This document shows positions 1 to 7,173 of a stretch of DNA of 13,584 nucleotides, piece after piece. The DNA comes from Chrysochromulina parva (lineage: Eukaryota; Haptophyta; Prymnesiales; Chrysochromulinaceae), in NCBI GenBank assembly GCA_002887195.1, contig PJAB01001570.1, forward strand, positions 1-13,584. Direction: 5' to 3'. The stretch's first letter is position 1, and the number at the start of each line of letters is the position of its first letter. The position numbers were made by a program, and so were the translations under genes. Below the pieces are notes generated by a model. It worked only from the letters and a program-made list of their open reading frames with translations, made no database searches and was not told the origin of the DNA.

Positions 1-107
1 ACGAAATCACAAACACCCACATCCCCACAGGGAATTCCCCACAGACTAAGTACTCCTAGGGTTGATGGCTACAACATATACAATCGTACGCATACCTAAT
101 ATCGAAT

Positions 108-893
108 ATGCCCCGTGACACTATCCCCGTCGTCATTGCAGACCCAGCGAATCCGGAGGAGCTCAAGCCTGTTGCCACTGAGGACAAGGATGCAGTGCTC
201 AAGTCGGCGCTGTCGACCGCGAACGTAATTGTGGCCGCGACCGAGGTAGTGGCGGCCGAGGAGGAAAAGCCGGTGGCAAAGCCGTCGCCCGAAGCAGTGG
301 CGGCCGAGGAGGAAAAGCCGGTGGCAAAGCTTATGGCAAAGCCGTCGACCGAAGCAGTGGCGGCCATGCCCGCGCCCGCCTCGGTGGCGCCGGACGAGGT
401 GGTGGCACCCGAGGTGATTGCGCCCGCGCCCGCGGCGGCGCCACACGCGCCCGCGATTTCAGTGCTCGCTTCGTACAAGGAGGCGTTCTCCGTCTTCGAC
501 AAGGACGGCAGTGGCACCGTCTCCACGAGTGAGCTGGGCGAGATCATGAGTGCGCTCGGCCAGAACCTGAGCGCGGAGGAGCTTGACGCGATTATCAAGG
601 AGATCGACGCCGACGGCTCCGGCGAGATCGATTTTGACGAATTCTGCGCATGCATGCAGAAGGCGAAAGAGGGCGGCGGGACGACGCCGAAGCTGGCGGT
701 GGTGGTGGAGGAGAATGGCCTGCTCTCTGGCCTCAATAACTTTTTCGGCCGGCTCTTCAGCCACGGCCTGTCTGCGGAGGAGATTGCGGCAGCCGAGGCG
801 GCGGCGGCCGAGGCGGAGGCTGCGCGCATCGCAACTGGTGTCCTGGCTGGATCACCTCCTGACCGCGGATCGAGCAACAGCCCCTCGTTTTAG
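108..893 (+). CDS. EF-hand calcium-binding protein with low-complexity N-terminus
   Basis: A complete 261-residue frame. TGA at 63-65 is in frame upstream, so the ATG at 108 is the first possible start. Two canonical EF-hand loops are visible: loop 1 starts at D131 (DKDGSGTVSTSE) and loop 2 at D167 (DADGSGEIDFDE). Acidic residues or Ser/Thr occupy the coordinating positions and Glu is at position 12 of both, so both should bind Ca2+. The pair and its linker (SALGQNLSAEELDAII) closely resemble one calmodulin or centrin lobe. Residues 1-115 are Ala/Pro/Glu-rich and probably disordered, and contain a tandem repeat. The C-terminus has a short hydrophobic/basic stretch (GLLSGLNNFFGRLF, 204-217), perhaps an amphipathic target or membrane helix, then an Ala/Glu helix (222-242). 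No signal peptide is evident. The product is probably a cytosolic Ca2+ sensor or buffer; its partner is unknown. A single EF-hand lobe is unlike four-handed calmodulin. Confidence 0.88.
   Translation: MPRDTIPVVIADPANPEELKPVATEDKDAVLKSALSTANVIVAATEVVAAEEEKPVAKPSPEAVAAEEEKPVAKLMAKPSTEAVAAMPAPASVAPDEVVAPEVIAPAPAAAPHAPAISVLASYKEAFSVFDKDGSGTVSTSELGEIMSALGQNLSAEELDAIIKEIDADGSGEIDFDEFCACMQKAKEGGGTTPKLAVVVEENGLLSGLNNFFGRLFSHGLSAEEIAAAEAAAAEAEAARIATGVLAGSPPDRGSSNSPSF
249..365 (+). repeat. In-frame tandem repeat in the EF-hand gene
   Basis: A 33-nt block at 249-281 recurs without change at 297-329, a 48-nt (16-codon) period. A trailing sub-block at 281-305 recurs at 341-365 with one substitution, displaced by 60 nt because 12 nt are inserted. 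The encoded unit is VAAEEEKPVAKPS-EA. All lengths are multiples of three, so the frame is preserved. The near-identity of the copies suggests a recent duplication in a disordered linker. Confidence 0.9.
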
Positions 894-1203
894 CTATTTA
901 CATACATGTAGCGGCTAGAGCCGTAGATCCTTCGTTGTTTGAGATTTGAGTATAATTTGAGTACAAATGTGATATTTGAGATTTGAGTGTACTCACATTT
1001 TCTTGCTGGCGAATTTACGTGCTCGTGCCGCCGGAGCTGAGAGACGCACGCGCTCGGCGACGAGGCAGTGCTCCTCGGCTTGGATCTCATGTAAGATGTC
1101 ATGTTGGATCCAGCATGTGGAATTGTGGATCTCGAGAGGGAGGCAGCGGAGCGCGCCTCGAGAGCGTTCCGAGTCTGTGGTACATACGCATGCTGCTCAG
1201 TCT
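894..1203. other. Intergenic region without a supported gene
   Basis: This lies between the stop of the EF-hand gene and the shared 5' module of the next gene. The only frames are short and show no recognisable domain. The left part (about 930-1000) is much more AT-rich than the rest and carries short repeats. The right part is GC-rich and includes scattered palindromic six-mers such as CTCGAG. It presumably contains the 3' UTR of the upstream gene and distal promoter sequence of the downstream one. Confidence 0.6.
938..1000. repeat. AT-rich direct repeat overlapping an inverted repeat
   Basis: TTTGAGATTTGAGT occurs at 938-951 and again at 975-988 (37-nt spacing), with a related AATTTGAGTAC at 954-964. 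AAATGTGA at 965-972 is the reverse complement of TCACATTT at 993-1000, giving a possible 8-bp stem with a 20-nt loop. The position, 45 to 107 nt after the EF-hand stop, fits a 3' UTR or 3'-end processing region. Function is unknown. Confidence 0.6.
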
Positions 1204-1268
1204 GCGCCTCCTACGGTCTGTCTCCACGGGACCGGTGGGCTGCGATGACAAAACAACGTGAACGTGAA
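1204..1268 (+). promoter_or_regulatory. Shared 5' module, copy 1 (30-nt block plus AACGTG repeat)
   Basis: The 30-nt block at 1204-1233 begins GCGCCTCCTACG and ends TGTCTCCACGGGACC. A 21-nt spacer follows, then AACGTGAACGTGAA at 1255-1268, which ends 74 nt before the ATG at 1343. The same arrangement, with the block identical at 28 of 30 positions, lies upstream of the kinase gene on the other strand (7255-7174). Identical order and orientation relative to two unrelated genes suggests a promoter or 5'-leader module. A dispersed repeat with no regulatory role is the alternative. Confidence 0.6.
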
Positions 1269-1315
1269 TGAACGCATGCGCTTGTGCGGAATTGGAAAAC
1301 CCGAGGACCCGACGT

Positions 1316-1336
1316 TAGCCGGACGCTCTCCGGCTA
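1316..1336 (+). promoter_or_regulatory. Perfect hairpin just upstream of a start codon
   Basis: TAGCCGGA (1316-1323), loop CGCTC (1324-1328) and TCCGGCTA (1329-1336) form an 8-bp perfect stem, extendable by one G-U pair. It ends 6 nt before the ATG at 1343. If this stretch is in the mRNA, the hairpin would sit where the scanning ribosome arrives. Its first three bases are also the in-frame TAG that fixes the start of the following gene. A regulatory role is inferred. Confidence 0.5.
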
Positions 1337-1342
1337 GACGCC

Positions 1343-3514
1343 ATGCGCGTCCTGGTCGTGCTCGCGCACAAGAACAGTCCACGCGGCAAGCAGCTCGGCG
1401 AGCGCTTCGTCAAGCACGTGCGCGCCGCCTTTGCCGCCTGCCCGATTTTCCAGGAGCGCCTCGATGTTCTGGTCCGATCGTACAACCAGCTTGAGGACTT
1501 CCTGCCACCTGCTGCGGGAGAAACCGACGTCCCGGATATCGTCAAGGTGCGCGATCGCCTCACGTGTCTCGATGGTATCGAGTTTGTCTTCATAGACGGC
1601 GACGACAACCTGCTGCCCTGGACGCAGCCGGCGGCGCCGCTGCTGAAACTGCTGCACCTATGTATGATCAGCGGCAAGATTGTTTTCGGCTGCAGCTGCG
1701 CGGTGCAGCTGCTCGCGTACCTGGTCAATGTGGGCCCGGTGCAGGTGCCCGTTCTGAACGGAAAGGGTAGGGGCGGCGCCCTCGGTGGGTTCAACGGCGG
1801 CGGCGGCCGGCCGGCGAGCGCGAGCACCGGCGCCGGGAGCAGCTCCTCCGCGGGCGGCGGCGGTGGGGTTCTCCTGGAGCGCGAGACGGGCGACCTCTTC
1901 CGCTTCGACGCGCGGCGTGGTGCATGGGCTCCGGTGGGCAACGTGGGCGTGCACTGCTCGGTGGGCGCGGGCCTGGGCGAGGCCGGCGTCTCGACGGGTC
2001 TCAACCGCTCGGACGGGATCGGCCCATGCGAGCTGACACAGCGCGCGCGCTACCACACCCTCTTCGAGGAGGTTTGGCCCGCGAAGCTCATCGTGCCCGA
2101 GACGAACGAGTGGCACTGCCACCTGCCCTCGTTCGACGCGGCGCTCCGACTGCCGACTGGTCACTTCGAGGTCAAGGCGCTCGCCACCTCGCGGCTCGGT
2201 GTGCAGGTGGTCGAGTGCCGAAACGCCGTTATGCTGCAGTTCCGCGTGGACGACATGTTCCCGCAGACAGTGCGCATGCTGCACAACTTTGTGCACATGA
2301 AGGTGAAGCTGTGCATCGGCGAGGGCATCGGCGAGCAGCCTTCGCGCGTGCTCGAGCTTGCGGCTAGGGATCCCCGGCACACCGATCTAGTGCAGCAGCT
2401 GCTGCGCTCGCTTGCGCCGGTGCACACGGGGCCCTTCGGCACCGCCCCCGCCCCCGCTCGCCCCTCCACCGCCGATCCGGCGGTCACCTTCGCGCGCAGC
2501 GCCGGTCGCTCCGCTCAGGCGCAGGCGCCCACGGGCGCCGACACAGCGGGCGTGCCCATGGGTACCCGGCCGGGGTCCGCTGTCTCCGAGCCAGCCAAAG
2601 GCACGCAACGGCACACGATCAGCGTGTCGGCCTCCTCGGCAGAGCTGGGCAACACCTTCACGCTCGGCAACACCTCAGCCACGCTCAGCCTGCCGCGCCC
2701 CAGCTCCGCCCGCTCGGAGGGGACCCCAGCGCCTTCGCGAGCCGCGTACCAAGTGGCGCCCAACGCGGCGCTCACGTACCTGAAGCACAGCGGGGATGCG
2801 CTCAAAGCCCATGCGGACCGCGTGGACATAGGGCGCACCCAGATTGCATTTGCGGGCATGCCCGGCATGGCGCAGGAAGTGCCGCTGTACACAACGCGCC
2901 CGCCGCGCCCCACCTCGGCAAGCTCGGCGCGTGGCGCGGCCGCCAAGGCGGGGGAGAGAGTTGGGGAGAGCAGCACCACCGCCGACGCGCCGGACAGCAG
3001 GCGGTCGCAGCCCGAGCTCGTGCCGCGGGTCTACGGCGCCGAGATGTCTATCAACGGGCCGGCGGGGGGGCGTCCGTCGCGTTCGCCTTCTCGATCCGAC
3101 GTGGCGAAAGCTGCCTCGCTGGCCGAGGAGCCGCTGATTCCGCCGGTGGTGCGCGTGAAGAACAGCGCGAAGGCGGGCAGACCATTCAGCAACTACCAGA
3201 AGCACCAGGCCAAGACCCAGGCGCTCAAGGGGCACACGATCCACATCACCTCAGTCGGGCCGTACATTTCGAGGCCCGAGCAGAGGAATCTGGATGACCA
3301 GGGCCTGCGCTACCGGTCGATCCACAAGGAAGCCTTCAAGCCTGCCGGCCTGTGGGATAAATATGAGCCCCCGCTCGGTGGCTGGGGCTTCGCCGCCGCT
3401 GGCTTCGTTCTGCCCGATGACCTGCCCGAGACGGCCAAACGCTTCGGCTCCTTTTACAACACGCACTTGCATCAGTTCCGCGCGACCGCTCCGAAAGGAA
3501 ATATCTACATGTAA
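1343..3514 (+). CDS. Degenerate class-I glutamine amidotransferase-like protein with disordered region and conserved-looking C-terminus
   Basis: A complete 723-residue frame. An in-frame TAG at 1316-1318 makes ATG 1343 the first start. Residues 1-128 resemble a type-1 glutamine amidotransferase fold: an initial beta strand (MRVLVVLAHK), FVFIDG at 81-86, and GKIVFGCSCAVQLLAYL at 111-127 where the nucleophile elbow (GxCxGxQ) is expected. After a Gly/Ser insert (about 138-176) the C-terminal part of that fold appears recognisable at 268-307 (LPTGHFEVKALATS, then LQFRVDD). The catalytic His and Glu of the usual QFHPE are R301 and D303, and the Cys of the elbow aligns with S118, so it is probably not a working glutaminase. 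Residues 360-600 are Pro/Ser/Ala-rich with repeated RPxSAx[S/T]. Residues 603-723 are Tyr/Phe/Pro-rich, in a style seen in flagellar proteins; that assignment is a guess. The shared 5' module and a hairpin precede the gene. Confidence 0.85.
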   Translation: MRVLVVLAHKNSPRGKQLGERFVKHVRAAFAACPIFQERLDVLVRSYNQLEDFLPPAAGETDVPDIVKVRDRLTCLDGIEFVFIDGDDNLLPWTQPAAPLLKLLHLCMISGKIVFGCSCAVQLLAYLVNVGPVQVPVLNGKGRGGALGGFNGGGGRPASASTGAGSSSSAGGGGGVLLERETGDLFRFDARRGAWAPVGNVGVHCSVGAGLGEAGVSTGLNRSDGIGPCELTQRARYHTLFEEVWPAKLIVPETNEWHCHLPSFDAALRLPTGHFEVKALATSRLGVQVVECRNAVMLQFRVDDMFPQTVRMLHNFVHMKVKLCIGEGIGEQPSRVLELAARDPRHTDLVQQLLRSLAPVHTGPFGTAPAPARPSTADPAVTFARSAGRSAQAQAPTGADTAGVPMGTRPGSAVSEPAKGTQRHTISVSASSAELGNTFTLGNTSATLSLPRPSSARSEGTPAPSRAAYQVAPNAALTYLKHSGDALKAHADRVDIGRTQIAFAGMPGMAQEVPLYTTRPPRPTSASSARGAAAKAGERVGESSTTADAPDSRRSQPELVPRVYGAEMSINGPAGGRPSRSPSRSDVAKAASLAEEPLIPPVVRVKNSAKAGRPFSNYQKHQAKTQALKGHTIHITSVGPYISRPEQRNLDDQGLRYRSIHKEAFKPAGLWDKYEPPLGGWGFAAAGFVLPDDLPETAKRFGSFYNTHLHQFRATAPKGNIYM

Positions 3515-4419
3515 GGACGAATGTCTCAGCCGCTTCTTGACGCGATTCCGCAGCTTTGCTCTACTTCAGGCCACGGAGCAGCGCTTGTGAAGCCGCAGGG
3601 GGGGTGCAGACTCCGCTCGTGGCGCCCCGCCTCTCATTGTCTTTTTCAGCATATCCCTCTCAGCAAGCATGATCATGTGTGAGCATCGCATGCCGTGGTG
3701 TGTCTGCCACGTGGACGCATGGCCCATCATGTGCTGTGCGTGTGTGTGCCACTGTACAGTATCGAGTAGGCTGCTTAGGGACCCTACACGCATGCATGTA
3801 TGCGCCGCGGTGCGCGGAGCGGAGCGGACGTCGACGTCCTCATGTGCTGCTGCTGGCTGTGCTAGTGCCGTGCGACACTCGGTTGGAGGCGCTCGTTGAA
3901 ACACCATAGAAGGGTAACTACCTGAGTTGAAACCCTCCCCCTAGGTCAAAATCTTGCGTCGCTGCGAGCCGGGTCTACGTCTAGTTTTGACATATGCGTC
4001 CAAGCTTGATGAGACGATTGTGCGTGTGTGTCAGACGCACCACGTCTTTCAGGCGGCGGCGCAATCTTTCTTCGCTGTCTCGGTGGAGCACGGGCAGGGC
4101 CAGGGCGGGGGTCGGGTGACCCCACTCATCTCACATGGTCCATGACGCGCTGAACGCGCTGTGGCCTGTGCGGCTATGAGGCTATGTGGCGCTGAAAAGA
4201 GAGACCAACCTGAACCTCACTAGCATAATTGAGTGACCCGGAGCGAGCGAGTACTCAGTACTTGTGTGGAGAGGGGGCGGAGCCGTCCGTTGAGACTGTG
4301 CGTGAAGAGCGCAGTGGGGGATCGCGACGAAACTGACTAAACTGTTGTCTCTCATGCCTTGGAAAGATGTTTGACTTTGGGGTTTTCGTCGGACATCTCG
4401 TGGGTCCCACACTGGCGCC
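3515..4419. other. 905-bp intergenic region without a supported gene
   Basis: Frames here are no longer than about 113 codons on either strand, overlap each other, and show no domain, signal peptide or consistent codon preference. The region should hold the 3' UTR of the upstream gene and the promoter of the next. Visible items are a CACGTG at 3708-3713, a 14-bp palindrome at 3826-3839, and GTCAAAA (3945-3951) facing TTTTGAC (3985-3991). An AGTACT doublet lies at 4250-4262. The stretch at 3923-3953 (GAGTTGAAA, then CCTCCCCCTA, then GGTCAAAATC) loosely resembles pieces of the repeat at 7735-7790. Confidence 0.6.
3826..3839. repeat. 14-bp perfect palindrome
   Basis: GGACGTCGACGTCC reads the same on both strands. 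It contains two overlapping GACGTC cores, which resemble the half-sites bound by bZIP factors of the CREB/ATF type. It lies about 580 bp upstream of the next start codon. Use as a binding site is speculation. Confidence 0.5.
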
Positions 4420-5694
4420 ATGGAATACGTGCCCTGGCTCCCGGCTGAGCCCACGCCACTGAAATTCGAAGGCAAAAGCACGCAGCGGCTCGCGAGCGGC
4501 AGCGGGGAAACTCGTTCAAATGGCGCTTCAGATCTTGTACGACGACCATTGGTGCTGTCCACGCCATCCTCACTGCATTATCCGCCGTCCTTCCAGCGAC
4601 CCCCTTCGCCATTGCCGTCTACCCCATCGTCCCCTGTACCTGCCTCGCCACGCGCGCTCCAGTTGATGAAGCAGCAAATGGAGCTGGAAGCCAACCTAAA
4701 CGCTGCCCGAGCTGCGTTCACATACGCACACGTTGCCGCTCTGGAGGCCGAGCGGGCTGTTGATGATTGCAAGGCAACGGCGGATTCGGCGCGGAAAGCG
4801 AGCGAAGCTAAAACTGCGGCTATCGGAGTGGCAATCTCAACTGGCGAGATGGAGATCGCGGCGCTGACTGCGACACACGAGGCGAAGATTGCGGCGCTGA
4901 GCGTGATGCGTGACAAGTCGATGGTTTCGCCTGCTCTACTTGCAGACGAGGCGCGGGCTCAGGCGAGGGCAGCAGCGGCTCGAACGAAGGCCATAGAGGC
5001 GGAGGAAGAACACAAGAAAGTGATCACGAAAATTGCCGACTATCGCAAAAGAGAGGACCTCTTTAGCGCCCTCTCGCTCGAGAAAGAATCCGAGCCCGCG
5101 CTGAAGCGGGCCGCCGTAGCGATGAACGCAGCCGCGTTGTTGCTCGAACAGGAGGCGGAGGCGTTTGGTGTACTTCTAGAGGATGCCAAGGCGGTGGCAG
5201 CGGCAGCTGAGACGCGGCTGGCGGAAGAAAAGGCTGATTGCGCTACGCAGCTGAACGAGGCAACGACGGCGCTTGAACGTACCCTCGATGAGTTGCGGGC
5301 AGCAGAGGCGGTTTCAGCAGCGTTCTTATTGGAAACCGAGGTAGCTCTGGCGAACTGGGAGCTTGCGGCGGTCGACGTGCAGGCCGAAGCGCAAGCTTTG
5401 GCGGAAGTTGTGAAGGCAGCCGAATCCGTGCTGGCTGATCATGCCCAGGTCCATAGCGCGGAAAGGGCAGCCAAGGCCGCGAGAAAGCGGAAGGACGATG
5501 ATGCGGTACGGGATGCCAAGATGCGCATTCTCGCATTGAAGCACAAACGCGAGGAGCGAAAGCGGCAAGAGGATGCGTGGCTGGCTTCGCCGGGCCCTCC
5601 ATTACGCTTGCACATCAAGCCAGTCATGACAAAGGCGAGCCCTTCCAGATCGCCCGCTACCATTCGGCGGTTTGCTACCTTCGGCTTGTCCTGA
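4420..5694 (+). CDS. Alanine-rich coiled-coil protein with proline-rich N-terminus
   Basis: A complete 424-residue frame. TGA at 4372-4374 is in frame upstream and the context GGCGCCATGG is a strong start. I do not recognise a named family. Residues 40-78 are Pro/Ser-rich (repeated TPSS/SPxP), typical of a disordered, phosphorylatable segment. Residues 79-386 are almost free of Pro and Gly and rich in Ala, Glu, Lys and Arg, with LMKQQMELEANLNAARAAF and similar stretches that should form a long, possibly broken, coiled coil. A Pro at 171 marks a likely break. Lys/Arg density rises at 348-383 (AARKRKDDD, KHKREERKRQED), and the tail is Ser/Pro/basic. No signal peptide or membrane segment is visible. 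It is probably a structural or scaffold protein, perhaps cytoskeletal. The gene converges on the kinase gene. Confidence 0.85.
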   Translation: MEYVPWLPAEPTPLKFEGKSTQRLASGSGETRSNGASDLVRRPLVLSTPSSLHYPPSFQRPPSPLPSTPSSPVPASPRALQLMKQQMELEANLNAARAAFTYAHVAALEAERAVDDCKATADSARKASEAKTAAIGVAISTGEMEIAALTATHEAKIAALSVMRDKSMVSPALLADEARAQARAAAARTKAIEAEEEHKKVITKIADYRKREDLFSALSLEKESEPALKRAAVAMNAAALLLEQEAEAFGVLLEDAKAVAAAAETRLAEEKADCATQLNEATTALERTLDELRAAEAVSAAFLLETEVALANWELAAVDVQAEAQALAEVVKAAESVLADHAQVHSAERAAKAARKRKDDDAVRDAKMRILALKHKREERKRQEDAWLASPGPPLRLHIKPVMTKASPSRSPATIRRFATFGLS

Positions 5695-5941
5695 ACCTGA
5701 TCAATCACGTCGCTGCACAATGGTGCGGACATCCCATGCTTCGATGTGGGCCAGCTGCGGGCTGGCCGGCGTGATTGCAGCATTGGTATCAAACTTGATC
5801 AGGACAGTAATCAGATCTCAGGGTACGCGCAACGTCAAATTCGTGCTCGGTGCTCAAAATACGCATTTGGGTCGGTGGTCGATTGTCGCGCTTCTACTTT
5901 AGAAAGACGGAAAGCGTATTTTTGCCCACGTATGCACGACT

Positions 5942-5981
5942 ATGTTTGTACATGTTTGTACATGTTTGTACATGTTTGTAC
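5942..5981 (-). repeat. Four perfect 10-nt repeats immediately downstream of the kinase stop
   Basis: ATGTTTGTAC is repeated four times without change at 5942-5981, ending 2 nt beyond the kinase stop triplet (5983-5985 on the minus strand). On the kinase transcript it reads as TGTACAAACA units, giving four UGUA motifs at 10-nt spacing in the start of the 3' UTR. UGUA is the core of CFIm and Pumilio-family RNA recognition sites, so 3'-end formation or mRNA control is possible. A simple replication-slippage repeat is the alternative. The rest of the 288-bp convergent gap (5695-5982) shows no gene. Confidence 0.85.
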
Positions 5982-5982
5982 A

Positions 5983-7044
5983 CTAAACCTTGACCGAAAG
6001 CTGCACCGGTCTCCTCGCCGTACCAGTCCCGCGCCGCCGACGCCACGACGGCCATGGCAGCTTCCACGGCCGTGGGTGCGGCGGACGCACGCTTGACGCC
6101 CCCGCTGGCGCATCTACCTCCTCGGCGACTGCGGCTATAGCGTCGTGCGCCGAGGCCATCGCCATGAGCACCGCCGCTGCCTCGCCAGCACTGGGCCTTT
6201 GCTCTGGGTAGTGAGAGGTAAGACGGCGCACGAGTCGAGCGATCCGGCAGGGCACAATCCAAGGCAATTCGCCCGACCGGCGCACGGCCTCCGTCGTGTC
6301 GGTGACATCGTCCTCCGAAGCGTCAAAGACGACTGCAGAATGCCAGATCGCCACCAACACCACACCAGTCGAGAACACGTCCGCAGGGAGACTATAGCCG
6401 CCGGCCTCGGCATCGGCGCCAAGCTCAGGGGCGCTGTACAAGCTGTCGATGGCACTCTCGTCAAGCGATGGTGCCCCGGGCTCGTGCCGCCCCGCAAAGC
6501 GCCCCGACTTTGGCAGGCGTGCCGCGAGCCCTAGGTCGCCCAGCTTGCAACGGCGGCCCGTATGGCCGAAGCTCACAAAGAGGTTCCAAGGGTTGACATC
6601 TCGGTGCGCCACCTTGATGCTATGCAGGCACGCGACCGCGCTCAATACGTCCTTGGACCACTGAAGCCTCTCGGAGAGCGCGGCGCTGCTCGTTGGTGGC
6701 TGCAGCACAGCCTGCCACAGCTCAGTAGCCATGCGCTCCATGAGGACGTAGACGTTGGACGGCGTCGTCCACGCAAAACAGTACTGAACGATGGCTTCGC
6801 ACTGTGGCAGTGCTGCGTGCAGTTGGCATTCGGCAAGCGCGGCGGCTCCTGCGCTTCCTTTTTTCTTCACCTTCAGTGCATACTGCCGCCCGTCGCACAA
6901 AGAATCGACCGCGTATACAGCGCCGCTTGTACCCTCGCCAAGCATGGCGCCGCAGTTCAAGTCGAGACTCAGCTTCATACCGGCTGCTGTGCCCGTGATG
7001 CGTGCATCCGACGGGCCTTCAGTGCTTGGTGCTGCTTCAGGCAT
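5983..7044 (-). CDS. Protein kinase, Wee1/PEK-like
   Basis: A complete 353-residue frame on the minus strand. Kinase landmarks in order: glycine loop LGEGTSGAV (35-43), ATP-binding K58 in YALK, helix-C E72, hinge region VYVLMER (98-104), catalytic loop HRDVNPWN (147-154), metal-binding DLG (170-172), SAPE (204-207), DVFSTG (222-227) and R283. D149, N154 and D170 are present, but the Lys usual in HRDxKxxN is N151. The segment HAALPQCEAIVQYCFAW (76-92) resembles the HxxIVRYxxAW signature of Wee1, PEK and GCN2 kinases, and DLG is found in Wee1; family assignment is tentative. There is little N-terminal extension. The last 30 residues are basic and Trp/Pro-rich (WRRRR at 334-338). An in-frame stop lies at 7192-7194 with no intervening ATG. 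The shared 5' module lies upstream. Confidence 0.88.
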   Translation of the reverse strand: MPEAAPSTEGPSDARITGTAAGMKLSLDLNCGAMLGEGTSGAVYAVDSLCDGRQYALKVKKKGSAGAAALAECQLHAALPQCEAIVQYCFAWTTPSNVYVLMERMATELWQAVLQPPTSSAALSERLQWSKDVLSAVACLHSIKVAHRDVNPWNLFVSFGHTGRRCKLGDLGLAARLPKSGRFAGRHEPGAPSLDESAIDSLYSAPELGADAEAGGYSLPADVFSTGVVLVAIWHSAVVFDASEDDVTDTTEAVRRSGELPWIVPCRIARLVRRLTSHYPEQRPSAGEAAAVLMAMASAHDAIAAVAEEVDAPAGASSVRPPHPRPWKLPWPSWRRRRGTGTARRPVQLSVKV

Positions 7045-7145
7045 GCGAGACCTGGTCCGTCGAGCAGAGGGCTGTGTTGTATGGGTTTGTGCAAATTCCC
7101 TTGCGACTTGCGTTTGGGACCGCGTCCCGAAAGCGGCACCGAAAG

Positions 7146-7160
7146 TCGGCCACAGGCCGA
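7146..7160 (-). promoter_or_regulatory. Leader hairpin and CCGAAAG repeats upstream of the kinase
   Basis: TCGGCC (7146-7151), loop ACA and GGCCGA (7155-7160) form a 6-bp perfect stem with a 3-nt loop between the AACGTG repeat and the kinase ATG. CCGAAAG occurs three times around it (7127-7133, 7139-7145, 7157-7163 on the plus strand). Like the hairpin before the gene at 1343 it lies downstream of the shared module, but sequence and distance differ. Function is inferred only. Confidence 0.4.
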
Positions 7161-7173
7161 AAGCCGTTACGTG

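Noticed and set aside
56..877. A 273-codon frame antisense to the EF-hand gene
   Set aside because: The plus strand has unmistakable EF hands. The antisense product is a Ser/Ala-rich mirror produced by third-position G/C preference.
1315..2004. A 229-codon minus-strand frame inside the pseudo-amidotransferase gene
   Set aside because: Arg/Pro/Ser-rich with no domain, and fully within a better-supported gene; typical GC-rich shadow.
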